A stretch of 19,335 nt of DNA from Deltaproteobacteria bacterium (GCA_030262795.1 JAJSZO010000015.1:1-19335), one strand, 5' to 3'; positions 1-7,146 are shown, counted from the stretch's first letter. A program made the numbers and translations. Notes: generated from the letters alone by a model not told the origin.

Positions 1-35
1 CAGCCGAACCACACTAAAGGTGATTCGGCTGTTTT
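1..35 (+). terminator. Rho-independent terminator of a plus-strand gene left of the window
   Basis: CAGCCGAA (1-8) pairs perfectly with TTCGGCTG (24-31). A further CAC/GTG pairing (10-12 with 20-22) lies inside the stem, and TTTT follows directly. The T run is on the plus-strand side, so it best serves a gene ending before position 1. On the minus strand the cytochrome operon ends at 109, and this hairpin could also stop that transcript if a matching A run lies just outside the window. Confidence 0.7.
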
Positions 36-40
36 ATAAG

Positions 41-112
41 TAACACTTAATGTTATCCTCTACCATATTATAAGTGGAAGAGGTTAGTTAATCATCCTTG
101 GCGATTAACTAA
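41..112. repeat. Three consecutive small hairpins at the 3' end of the cytochrome operon
   Basis: TAACA (41-45) pairs with TGTTA (51-55). CCTCTACCA (57-65) pairs with TGGAAGAGG (75-83) with one mismatch. TTAGTTAATC (84-93) pairs perfectly with GATTAACTAA (103-112) around a 9-nt loop. The last hairpin contains the TAG stop codon of the lipoprotein cytochrome (109-111). None is followed by a T run on the minus strand, so these look like 3'-end stabilising or weak termination structures rather than classical terminators. Confidence 0.5.
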
Positions 113-1026
113 TTTACAGGTAAATTATGAGCTATACCATGACAATCGCCGCACTTGGTATCTTGCAACATCCTTTTTGAATGAGGCATGCCGTGGCATT
201 CACTGCATAAAGGTATTTTCTTATGTGCTGCATGACAATCCGAACACTTAACATCGGTGTGTTTAGTATAATTATTCTGCAGTAAGTCATATGCCTGAGT
301 ATGGCAGCCTGCACAAACAAGATTTGGAGTATCTTTCTTGCTATAGGTTATCTTTGTCGGCATATGAACCGGGTGACAACCCATACAGGCATTATCGTCC
401 ATGGCATACTCCGGGCTGTGAGACTCGTGGCATTCATTACATTGAGGTATATAGCCATGTTTTACGTGATGACAATCTGCACATGCAACCTCAGTTGTAT
501 GCCTGCTGACATTATCAGTAATCTGTTTGGTTTCTTTTGTATGGCAAGACTTGCAGGCATTATTGCTTAACACTGCGCCAGGAATAATCAGTGGTGCATG
601 AGGATCTGTATGACACGAATCACAATCCACGAGTGGAGCTTCTATTGTACCCTCGCCGTGAAATACCCCGTGACAGGTTTCACATTGCGGTATGACTGTC
701 TCATATGGACGTTTTTTGGGATTAAACATATGAAATTGGGTATGACAGTCAACACATTCTATCTGATGTTTTCCACCGACATCTTTAATGCGGTCAAATA
801 CACCAATATGGCACTGAGCACACTGGGCCGCCGAATGAAGAGGTTGAGGCCGAATATCATATAGCCCAATCTTTTCAACTTCTTTTTTTGCTATATCGGT
901 TGCTGCTGCTTCTTCAGTTCCAGCAGGCGTCGGCACTGCACTTTTGTCACATCCAACGGCAACAAGCAATAGTGCTGCAATAGCTATAACACTAAAAACT
1001 ATGGTTCCCTTTTTTACACTCTTCAT
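109..1026 (-). CDS. Dodecahaem c-type cytochrome, lipoprotein
   Basis: A 305-residue multihaem cytochrome c with twelve CxxCH motifs (CAQCH, CVDCH, CETCH, CDSCH, CKSCH, CADCH, CNECH, CMGCH, CAGCH, CSDCH, CSECH, CGDCH). Fourteen further histidines are present, enough for bis-His ligation of all twelve haems. The N terminus is a lipoprotein signal: a basic start, a hydrophobic stretch to about residue 24 and a lipobox-like AVGC with Cys26. Asp at +2 would favour inner-membrane retention if the E. coli Lol rule applies. A strong GGAGGTGAT site (1031-1039) precedes the ATG. It is the second gene of a pair: the upstream cytochrome is a paralogue sharing the C-terminal pattern (CHPVHMP, ITY, AYxLL, TKHxD, CGxCHGIAH). 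The role is inferred to be periplasmic electron transfer; donor and acceptor cannot be named. Confidence 0.9.
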   Translation of the reverse strand: MKSVKKGTIVFSVIAIAALLLVAVGCDKSAVPTPAGTEEAAATDIAKKEVEKIGLYDIRPQPLHSAAQCAQCHIGVFDRIKDVGGKHQIECVDCHTQFHMFNPKKRPYETVIPQCETCHGVFHGEGTIEAPLVDCDSCHTDPHAPLIIPGAVLSNNACKSCHTKETKQITDNVSRHTTEVACADCHHVKHGYIPQCNECHESHSPEYAMDDNACMGCHPVHMPTKITYSKKDTPNLVCAGCHTQAYDLLQNNYTKHTDVKCSDCHAAHKKIPLCSECHGMPHSKRMLQDTKCGDCHGIAHNLPVN

Positions 1027-1055
1027 CTATATCACCTCCATTAATTATTACTTTC

Positions 1056-1841
1056 TCATTTCAAATCATGGGCTATACCATGGCATTGCCCGCATTCAGG
1101 ATATTTACTTAACATCTTAGCCGGATGGGGTTCGCCATGGGGTATCTTACATGAAACACATGTCGGTACTGCCTTATGAACAGCTTTATGACAGTAAACA
1201 CATGATAAATCTTTATGTTTGGTTGTATTATTGTTCAATAATGTGTACGCCTCGCCGTGGCAGGCGGCACAGTAATGTGAAGGTGTTTCCTGATCGTAAG
1301 TAATAACAAGGGGCATGTGTACCGGATGGCATGAAAGACAGGCATCTACGTTCATATCTTCGGTATGTTTTTCATGACATTCCATACATGCCGGAATATA
1401 ACGATGTTTTGGGTGACATTCATTACAGGCCAGGTTTGTATGAGCGCTGGGATTCTCTTTTACTTCAATTCCTTGCTTTTCATGGCATGTCAGGCAGGGA
1501 GCTGATACTTCCCCTTCTATATTTAAAGCCAAGGGAGCATGAGTGTCTGAATGACATGAGCCGCAATTTTCAAGTTTGTAATGAGGACTGTCACTATGAC
1601 ATACGCTGCAATCAGGAATAGCGTTTTTACCCTCAGGCGGGTGCTCTGTATGACAATCCAGACAGCCGACCTCTGTTTTATGCTTATTACCGCTGTCAGC
1701 TATTGTCGCCGGTTGTTTCTCATGACATTTAATACAATCGGAATTTGAAAGCGAGAAGCCTTCCTGATTTGCTGCAAATGCGCCGGTGCTGTACATAATC
1801 AGCACCAATAACGAAAATAAAAGTCCTGTTTTTTTTCTCAT
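1056..1841 (-). CDS. Periplasmic multihaem cytochrome c (11 CxxCH plus one CxxCK)
   Basis: A 261-residue paralogue of the downstream lipoprotein cytochrome. It has a cleavable Sec signal (MRKK, a hydrophobic core, then a likely cleavage after GAFA near residue 23) and no lipobox Cys, so it should be soluble in the periplasm. Eleven CxxCH motifs are visible: CIKCH, CLDCH, CSVCH, CGSCH, CLTCH, CNECH, CMECH, CLSCH, CAACH, CVYCH, CGQCH. The position matching the eleventh haem of the paralogue reads CVSCK, as in the active-site haem of NrfA nitrite reductase. Fourteen additional histidines could be axial ligands. The start ATG follows GAGGAAGA (1843-1850). It is the first gene of the pair, 29 bp upstream of the lipoprotein gene. 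The two probably exchange electrons; physiological partners are unknown. Confidence 0.88.
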   Translation of the reverse strand: MRKKTGLLFSLLVLIMYSTGAFAANQEGFSLSNSDCIKCHEKQPATIADSGNKHKTEVGCLDCHTEHPPEGKNAIPDCSVCHSDSPHYKLENCGSCHSDTHAPLALNIEGEVSAPCLTCHEKQGIEVKENPSAHTNLACNECHPKHRYIPACMECHEKHTEDMNVDACLSCHPVHMPLVITYDQETPSHYCAACHGEAYTLLNNNTTKHKDLSCVYCHKAVHKAVPTCVSCKIPHGEPHPAKMLSKYPECGQCHGIAHDLK

Positions 1842-1871
1842 ATCTTCCTCGTAACTACAAAAGGCCCATCC

Positions 1872-1907
1872 TTACTTTGAACATTTTTCAAAGATCTCTC
1901 AAAGTAA
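1872..1907 (-). promoter_or_regulatory. Leader with two mutually exclusive hairpins before the cytochrome operon
   Basis: TTACTTTGA (1872-1880) is the exact reverse complement of TCAAAGTAA (1899-1907). The overlapping segment CTTTGAA (1875-1881) is the exact reverse complement of TTCAAAG (1887-1893). In the minus-strand transcript the segment nearest the gene can therefore pair with either of two upstream segments. This lies about 20 nt upstream of the ribosome binding site. It may be an alternative RNA fold, or tandem binding half-sites in DNA. Confidence 0.4.
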
Positions 1908-1951
1908 ATGAAATGGGGAATGATAACGATGCTCAAAATTTACCAGGATGC

Positions 1952-1974
1952 CAAATAATTAAAAAAATTATTTG
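1952..1974. promoter_or_regulatory. Perfect 9-bp palindrome just downstream of the cytochrome promoter (operator-like)
   Basis: CAAATAATT (1952-1960) and AATTATTTG (1966-1974) form a perfect inverted repeat around five A residues. It lies about 17-39 nt downstream of the predicted transcription start on the minus strand, where a repressor could act. The identity of any regulator is unknown, and the AT-rich composition raises the chance of coincidence. Confidence 0.35.
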
Positions 1975-1997
1975 TATTTGGGTTACAGATATTACAA

Positions 1998-2027
1998 TTT
2001 ATATCATCACAAATTATCTTATGTCAA
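1998..2027 (-). promoter_or_regulatory. Sigma-70-type promoter of the cytochrome pair
   Basis: On the minus strand a perfect TTGACA (-35, plus positions 2022-2027) is followed after 18 nt by TATAAA (-10, plus positions 1998-2003). The start would fall near 1991, giving an untranslated leader of about 150 nt that contains the palindromes listed separately. The element lies in the 223-bp gap between lptD and the first cytochrome gene, so the cytochromes can be transcribed independently of purM-lptD. Confidence 0.6.
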
Positions 2028-2064
2028 GTTCTTTTTCTTACCTGAGTTCTTCCATATGACGGCC

Positions 2065-4359
2065 TTATAATTCGGTACCTATTTCTCCTAATCCATAAAG
2101 ACTAACTATAAATCCATACTTGCGGTCGTTTTCGTTTTCATCTTCGTAAGAGCACTTGATAGACCAGCACTGTGATTTATATAAAAAACCGATACCGGCT
2201 TTTATATCTCTACTATTATATATATTACGTTCATATTCACCGAATACTTCAAGGTTGTCTGAAATTATTAAATTAATATTATAATAAATAGACTCACTTG
2301 AATCAAGAGTATATCTGTGTTCAACAAACAACTTGTCCCCTCGATAATCTGATAAAGTTACCGCAACATTACGAGACAGGAAAGAATCTTCATACCGGCA
2401 CCATTCTGCATCAGCCTGCAAAGACAAATATTTTACAGGTGAAAGCTCAAGCTCAGCGTAAATGGGAGAAAACGGCTTTGGATTGTCATCCCTTGCCGCA
2501 CCAATGTTATAACTCTGTTTTATCAAAAAATAGCAGAACTCGTTATAGCTATAACTTACAGGCTCATCATTTTCTTCATCCGCAACCCCGTTTTTTTGTT
2601 CCGTATTTTCCTTTGATTTTGAGGTAAAAGTGTTTGTAATTGAATAGGTAATCAGGTTGTTTTTCTCAATACTGTCTAAATATTCTTTCTGGTCCTGCTC
2701 AGGTATGTAATCATAAATAATTTGTGGCTCAATTGAATGTTTGATTCTGTCTAAGGTTTTTCCATTTATATTGTATATCTTATAAATTCCGGTAGATAAA
2801 TCCAGTTTTATGTCATAAATTTGTCTGTTTAATATATTATGTGCTTCTACTGCCCTATCTGAGTGGTCATCAACATACCAAACCGTCTCTTTGACCCCGA
2901 AAGATGGTTCAAAAGTGAAATAACTTCCGAAATTGCAAGGAAAATAAAACCTTGGATACAAATCCATGCGATGGAGTCTGTTTCCATCCTTACTGTAAGA
3001 ATACGTATATTCAGAATCGAAATCTATATAAAAAGGTGTATTTAATATCTTTTGTTTTAATGCATTAAACCTGATCAGCGGCAGTTTCTGCAGGGTTGTA
3101 TCCGTATCCTCCTGACGTCGATTAATGACATTATCATACCATCGCAGCTCTGCATTAAAGCTGCAGCGCGACCAGCTCTTGTTCAAGCTTAAACTGTTTA
3201 CCCTTGTGGCATCATCGTATTCGTCAATATTTCTGCCAAAATTTAAATAATAATAATCACTTGTTTCTTCAAACCCTGTGTATCCATTTTTAAATTCATG
3301 CAAGTAATCCTGATCACTAATAATATCCATATCCAATTTTGCAGAAAACCCAAAAGGCATAGCCTGGTCATGCTTCCATCTTAACCAGTAGCGATCGGTA
3401 TTGGGCCGCAATATGTCATCTCCCGTATAAGCCCATTCCTCACTCCGAATACCGTTATCAACCTTTTTATCTTTCAAAAAGTCATACATAAGGGTTCCTT
3501 TTGAATAATTATCTAAAACATACCTGTATTCAAAAGCAACTTTATCTCCACGACGCCCCATATGATATAAATAAAAGGTTGCGTCCGAGCTTTCATTTAT
3601 AGCCCAATAAAAAGGCTGATTATATTCCTCCCCTTTTCGTTTTGAATATCCAATTTGTGGTGGAAGTAAACCGGACTGGCGTTTTTGTTTGGCTGGAAAA
3701 ACAAGAAAAGGAACATACAGCACAGGGACTTTTTTTGCCCAAAAAGTTGCATGATTAACAAAACCATAACCTTCCAGCGTAACTTTCAGATTTCTTCCGG
3801 TAATTTTCCATGCAGGGCTTTTACCGTCACATGTTGTCAAGCCGGCTTTATCCACAAAATAGCTGTTTTTCCCCAGCTTTTTTATCTCATTACCTTTTAT
3901 GTAAAAATGGTTTTCTTTAAGAAATACAGTTCCATTATAGATTGTTCCAATCTCAGCCTCCAAATCCATTTCCATGCGGTCACCGATTAAAACATCCTCA
4001 CCTGCTGTCATTATCACATGACCAACCGCAAGAACCTCCATTGTATTGCAATTAAAACTAACAAAATCAGCAGTCAGTCTTCTGCCTTTTTTTGTTATAA
4101 TTACACGACCTTTTGCAATATATTGATCAGCTTTATTGTCGTAATTTATTTCGTCTGCAGAAACATGCCATGGTTCTGTAGAATCATCCTCAAAGAATTT
4201 ATCCTGAATTCCGGCACAAACACAAACAGGAATAATAGTCAAAAAAACAAGTAAGCCAGTAAGTAAGATAGACAAGCAGGTTATAAACTTTATCCGATCT
4301 ATAAAACATATTGGGTCAAACCCATTTAATACGACTGTCTGAATTTTTTCGTTCAACAA
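2065..4359 (-). CDS. lptD: LPS-assembly protein LptD
   Basis: Outer-membrane beta-barrel that inserts lipopolysaccharide into the outer leaflet together with LptE. About 764 residues, the usual family size. A hydrophobic signal segment spans roughly residues 27-49. An OstA/LptA-like beta-jellyroll follows from about residue 62 (WHVSADEINYD, AKGRVIITKKGRRL, TADFVSF). Then comes the family signature TTCDGKSPAWKI and a long aromatic-rich barrel with a late Cys pair (SQCWSIKC). No ATG is available: the start is TTG at 4357-4359 or the adjacent TTG at 4354-4356. Both lie inside the 3' end of purM, and a GGAG (4363-4366) sits 3 nt upstream of the first and 6 nt upstream of the second, which favours the second. 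The 44-bp overlap suggests translational coupling to purM. Confidence 0.9.
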   Translation of the reverse strand: MLNEKIQTVVLNGFDPICFIDRIKFITCLSILLTGLLVFLTIIPVCVCAGIQDKFFEDDSTEPWHVSADEINYDNKADQYIAKGRVIITKKGRRLTADFVSFNCNTMEVLAVGHVIMTAGEDVLIGDRMEMDLEAEIGTIYNGTVFLKENHFYIKGNEIKKLGKNSYFVDKAGLTTCDGKSPAWKITGRNLKVTLEGYGFVNHATFWAKKVPVLYVPFLVFPAKQKRQSGLLPPQIGYSKRKGEEYNQPFYWAINESSDATFYLYHMGRRGDKVAFEYRYVLDNYSKGTLMYDFLKDKKVDNGIRSEEWAYTGDDILRPNTDRYWLRWKHDQAMPFGFSAKLDMDIISDQDYLHEFKNGYTGFEETSDYYYLNFGRNIDEYDDATRVNSLSLNKSWSRCSFNAELRWYDNVINRRQEDTDTTLQKLPLIRFNALKQKILNTPFYIDFDSEYTYSYSKDGNRLHRMDLYPRFYFPCNFGSYFTFEPSFGVKETVWYVDDHSDRAVEAHNILNRQIYDIKLDLSTGIYKIYNINGKTLDRIKHSIEPQIIYDYIPEQDQKEYLDSIEKNNLITYSITNTFTSKSKENTEQKNGVADEENDEPVSYSYNEFCYFLIKQSYNIGAARDDNPKPFSPIYAELELSPVKYLSLQADAEWCRYEDSFLSRNVAVTLSDYRGDKLFVEHRYTLDSSESIYYNINLIISDNLEVFGEYERNIYNSRDIKAGIGFLYKSQCWSIKCSYEDENENDRKYGFIVSLYGLGEIGTEL

Positions 4360-5359
4360 TTTCTCCGATAATATAGCTCTTTTCGCCTATAGCGCTAAGT
4401 CTTTCCAGCACATCCTGTGCAACTTCTTCAGACAATACAGCTATCATGCCGATACCATTATTAAAAGTGCGCAGCATTTCTTCTTCAGATATCTTACCGG
4501 CCTGTTGTAAAAATGTAAAAACAGGAGGAACGTCCCAGCTTCCCTTTCTTATTACAACATTACAAGATTTAGGAATAATTCGAAGAATGTTATCAATGAT
4601 ACCTCCACCAGTTATATGCGCAAGACCCAGGATTGGGAGATCTCTGTAAATACGATAAATAATATTCGAATATATTCTGGTGGGTATAATTAGTTCATCT
4701 CCCAACACTTTACTCAGCTCAGGTACATAACTATCAATCTTTAACTTTAAAATATCAAAACATATCTTGCGTACGAGTGAATATCCATTACTATGAAGCC
4801 CGCTTGATGCAATACCAACAATTTTATTGCCTACATGAATCTCCGATCCATCAATAATTTTACTGTTATCTACAATTCCTACAGCAAAACCAGCCAGATC
4901 ATATTCGTTATTGCTGTAAAATCCAGGCAGTTCAGCCGTTTCGCCACCTGTTAGAGCGCATGCAGCCTGCCGGCAGCCCTCGGCAATTCCCTTTATGATT
5001 TCAGTTACAGTATCTGTTTTCAGTTTGCCTGTTGCAAGATAATCAAGAAAGAAAAGTGGTTTTGCTCCCTGAACAGCAATGTCGTTAACGCACATGGCAA
5101 CAAGGTCAATACCAACTGTATTGTGTTTATCCATCATAAAAGCAATTTTAAGCTTGGTACCAACACCATCTGTCGAGCTGACAAGAACCGGTCTCTCCAT
5201 CCCTGCAATATTAAGCGAAAAAAGACCCCCGAACCCTCCTATTTCACCAATAACACCAGTTCTGGGGGTTTGTTTTGCTATTTCTTTAATTTTATCGACC
5301 AAAGCATTTGCTTTGTCTATATCTACCCCTGCATCAGCGTAAGTAAGAGAATCAGTCAT
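4316..5359 (-). CDS. purM: Phosphoribosylformylglycinamidine cyclo-ligase (AIR synthetase)
   Basis: Catalyses the ATP-dependent closure of FGAM to 5-aminoimidazole ribonucleotide, the fifth step of de novo purine synthesis, in the cytoplasm. The 347-residue length matches the family. Visible signatures are the N-terminal YADAGVDID, the glycine-rich GEIGGFGGLFSL, the ATP/metal segment SSTDGVGTKLKIA, the MCVNDIAVQGAKPLFFLDY motif and the C-terminal domain GLAHITGGGIIDN with NNGIGM. A GGGAGA site lies about 6 nt upstream of the ATG. It heads a minus-strand unit whose second gene, lptD, overlaps its 3' end. It is divergent from hom across about 200 bp. Confidence 0.97.
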   Translation of the reverse strand: MTDSLTYADAGVDIDKANALVDKIKEIAKQTPRTGVIGEIGGFGGLFSLNIAGMERPVLVSSTDGVGTKLKIAFMMDKHNTVGIDLVAMCVNDIAVQGAKPLFFLDYLATGKLKTDTVTEIIKGIAEGCRQAACALTGGETAELPGFYSNNEYDLAGFAVGIVDNSKIIDGSEIHVGNKIVGIASSGLHSNGYSLVRKICFDILKLKIDSYVPELSKVLGDELIIPTRIYSNIIYRIYRDLPILGLAHITGGGIIDNILRIIPKSCNVVIRKGSWDVPPVFTFLQQAGKISEEEMLRTFNNGIGMIAVLSEEVAQDVLERLSAIGEKSYIIGEIVERKNSDSRIKWV

Positions 5360-5512
5360 ATAAATCTCCCTGAAAGTTTATATCAAAGCATTATTAAACT
5401 TGAAAATTAAATTGAATCAGGTTAAAAGTCAAAACAATTTTTAGGGTATAAATTTTTCAACCTGTGCTTTTAGCCATTAGCTTTTAGCCGTTAGCATTGA
5501 AAAGGGGTGAAA
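5360..5512. promoter_or_regulatory. Divergent purM/hom intergenic region
   Basis: This gap must hold promoters for both directions. On the plus strand TATAAA (5447-5452) is a plausible -10 for hom without a good -35. On the minus strand TTGACT (plus 5427-5432) is a plausible -35 for purM, but the best -10 at 17-nt spacing is only TAATTT. No riboswitch-like fold or strong terminator was seen. Confidence 0.25.
5467..5494. repeat. 14-bp tandem repeat (four heptamers) upstream of hom
   Basis: CTTTTAGCCATTAG (5467-5480) is repeated at once as CTTTTAGCCGTTAG (5481-5494), 13 of 14 identical. It reads as alternating 7-mers, CTTTTAG and CCRTTAG. It shares the 7-nt period, but not the sequence, of the tracts at 6885-6919, 7081-7136 and inside pyrC. 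Confidence 0.7.
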
Positions 5513-5566
5513 ATGCAGGGCAAACGCACAGGTCGAAATTTTTTGGTCGAAAAGGTATTGGTATGA
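5513..5566 (+). CDS. Possible 17-codon upstream ORF coupled to hom
   Basis: An ATG at 5513 sits 4 nt after AAGGGGTG (5502-5509) and opens a 17-codon frame, MQGKRTGRNFLVEKVLV. Its TGA stop overlaps the hom ATG as ATGA (5563-5566). The peptide has one Thr and no Ile, so it does not resemble a classical threonine attenuator leader. It may only feed ribosomes to hom. Whether it is translated is unknown. Confidence 0.35.
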   Translation: MQGKRTGRNFLVEKVLV

Positions 5567-6879
5567 AAGAAATAAATATAGGCTTACTCGGTTGTGGTAC
5601 AATTGGTACAGGTACTGCAAAAATTCTTATTGAAAGCAAAGATCTTATAAGTTCACGAATTGGAACTGTTCTGAATTTGAAACGTATTGCCGATATAGAT
5701 ATTAATAGAGACAGAGGAATAAAATTCAATGAACACGTTTTGACTACAGATGCTTCAGGAATTGTTGATGATTCGGAAATTGACATTATTATTGAGCTGA
5801 TTGGAGGAGAGGGAATTGCGAAGGACTTAATTTTAAGGGCCATTAATAATGGAAAGCATGTCGTTACTGCAAACAAGGCACTTCTTGCAAACCACGGCAA
5901 GGCAATATTCAAGGCAGCAGATAAAAAAGGTGTCGGAATTGCCTTTGAAGCAAGTGTTTGCGGGTGTATACCGATTATCAAAACGTTACGTGAGGCACTG
6001 GTCGGGAATCGGATTAATTCAATGATCGGTATCTTAAACGGTACCTGCAATTATATCCTTTCAAAAATTACCGATGATAAAAGCAGTTTTGAAAACGCAC
6101 TGTCCGAAGCGCAAGCGAACGGATTCGCAGAGGCAGATCCATCTCTGGATGTAGAAGGCCTTGATACAGCTCACAAACTATCCATATTGTCATCACTTGC
6201 CTATGGAATGGAAATCAATCTTGACGATATTTATATTGAGGGAATTTCAGAAATTACCCCCCTTGATATTGAATTCGCGGGACAGTTTGGATACAGGATA
6301 AAGCTCCTTGCGATCAGTAAAAACATGGGAAATAAAGTTGAAACAAGAGTACATCCTACTATGATTCCTTTTGACAATCTTCTTTCCAATGTCAATGGTA
6401 CGTTAAATGCGATTACAGTGTCCGGCGACGCAGTAGGCGACATAATGCTTTACGGGCATGGAGCCGGTATGATGCCTACCGCCAGTGCTGTAGTCAGCGA
6501 CACAGTTGATCTTGCACGCGACCTTTTATCCGGTGCAAAAAAAAGAGTTCCTTTGCTTTCATACCAAATGGAAAACATCAAAAAAATTCCTGTTATGTCT
6601 GTTGACGAAATCTTTACTAACTATTATTTCAGGTTCCTGGCACTGGATCAGCCCGGCGTACTTTCGAAGATAGCGGGTATTCTCGGCAATCATGGCATCA
6701 GCCTTAAGTATGTTCATCAAAAAGGACGAAAATCAAAAGGTTCGGTTCCTATCGTCATGCTGACACATCTCGCAGGAGAAGCCGACGTAAAAAAAGCTTT
6801 ATCTGAAATTACCTCACTTGAAATTGTAAAAGACAAACCGGTTTTCATACGAATTGAGGATGAAAACAGTCAAAATTGA
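5563..6879 (+). CDS. hom: Homoserine dehydrogenase
   Basis: Reduces L-aspartate-4-semialdehyde to L-homoserine with NAD(P)H, at the branch point to threonine and methionine. From the ATG at 5563 the protein is 438 residues, typical of the monofunctional enzyme. It shows the dinucleotide fold GLLGCGTIGTGTA, the catalytic lysine segment TANKALLANHGKA, FEASVCGCIPIIK, the substrate domain around AEADPSLDVEGLDTAHKL, and a C-terminal ACT domain (ALDQPGVLSKIAGILGNHGI) expected to sense threonine. An upstream in-frame TTG would add 22 residues lacking family similarity. The ATG has AAAGG 7 nt upstream and overlaps the stop of a small upstream ORF. thrH follows after a 267-bp repeat-filled gap. Confidence 0.96.
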   Translation: MKEINIGLLGCGTIGTGTAKILIESKDLISSRIGTVLNLKRIADIDINRDRGIKFNEHVLTTDASGIVDDSEIDIIIELIGGEGIAKDLILRAINNGKHVVTANKALLANHGKAIFKAADKKGVGIAFEASVCGCIPIIKTLREALVGNRINSMIGILNGTCNYILSKITDDKSSFENALSEAQANGFAEADPSLDVEGLDTAHKLSILSSLAYGMEINLDDIYIEGISEITPLDIEFAGQFGYRIKLLAISKNMGNKVETRVHPTMIPFDNLLSNVNGTLNAITVSGDAVGDIMLYGHGAGMMPTASAVVSDTVDLARDLLSGAKKRVPLLSYQMENIKKIPVMSVDEIFTNYYFRFLALDQPGVLSKIAGILGNHGISLKYVHQKGRKSKGSVPIVMLTHLAGEADVKKALSEITSLEIVKDKPVFIRIEDENSQN

Positions 6880-6884
6880 TAAAA

Positions 6885-6919
6885 ACGGTTCACAGTTCAC
6901 GGTTTACAGGTTACGGTTG
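6885..6919. repeat. Heptamer tract, left arm (ACGGTTC type, five units)
   Basis: Five consecutive 7-mers (ACGGTTC, ACAGTTC, ACGGTTT, ACAGGTT, ACGGTTG) begin 5 bp after the hom stop. They are the reverse complement of the AACCGTG-type heptamers at 7081-7136, so the two tracts form the outer arms of a large inverted structure. Confidence 0.8.
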
Positions 6920-6923
6920 TAGG

Positions 6924-7068
6924 CTACCAACTTAAGGCGGGACACCTTGTAATCTCAAAAAGTTACAGTAGGGTGGGCGCTGCCCACCAATCTATGCGGT
7001 TTGCAAAGATCACCCATTAATTGGTGGGCATTGCCCACCCTACAAATTGTCCCACTTTAAGTTGGTAG
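6924..7068. repeat. REPIN-like composite palindrome
   Basis: Outer arms 6924-6944 and 7048-7068 (CTACCAACTTAA core) are inverted with 19 of 21 matches. Inner arms 6968-6991 and 7020-7043 are inverted with 22 of 24 matches. Each inner arm is itself a palindrome (GGTGGGC then GCCCACC). Two REP-like palindromes in opposite orientation match the definition of a REPIN, which RAYT transposases are known to mobilise. No RAYT gene lies in this window. In the hom-thrH transcript the structure could act as an attenuator or mRNA stabiliser. Confidence 0.75.
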
Positions 7069-7080
7069 TCTAAACCCGAT

Positions 7081-7136
7081 AACCGTGAACCGACAACCGT
7101 GAACCGTAAACCATGAACCATGAACCATGAACCGTT
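7081..7136. repeat. Heptamer tract, right arm (AACCGTG type, eight units)
   Basis: Eight uninterrupted 7-mers: AACCGTG, AACCGAC, AACCGTG, AACCGTA, three copies of AACCATG, then AACCGTT. The tract ends directly against the thrH ribosome binding site. The ATGs inside the AACCATG units create spurious upstream starts, including an in-frame one at 7120. Confidence 0.85.
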
Positions 7137-7146
7137 AGGTGAAAAC

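Noticed and set aside
291..864. Three plus-strand ORFs of 72-89 codons opposite the lipoprotein cytochrome
   Set aside because: They are antisense shadows of the haem-motif-rich gene; no ribosome sites or protein features support them.
1828..1836. T8 run (A8 on the coding strand) in codons 3-5 of the soluble cytochrome as a phase-variation switch
   Set aside because: AAA-rich signal peptides are common in this AT-rich sequence; a single tract without variant data is not evidence.
5497..5562. TTG-initiated 22-residue N-terminal extension of Hom
   Set aside because: The extension has no family similarity, and the ATG at 5563 starts exactly at the conserved nucleotide-binding strand.
5484..6050. 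A 188-codon minus-strand ORF opposite hom
   Set aside because: It is antisense to the conserved NAD-binding domain of homoserine dehydrogenase and has no recognisable family.
7081..7136. Heptamer array considered as a CRISPR or iteron array
   Set aside because: The units are 7 nt, contiguous and without spacers, and no cas or replication gene is present.
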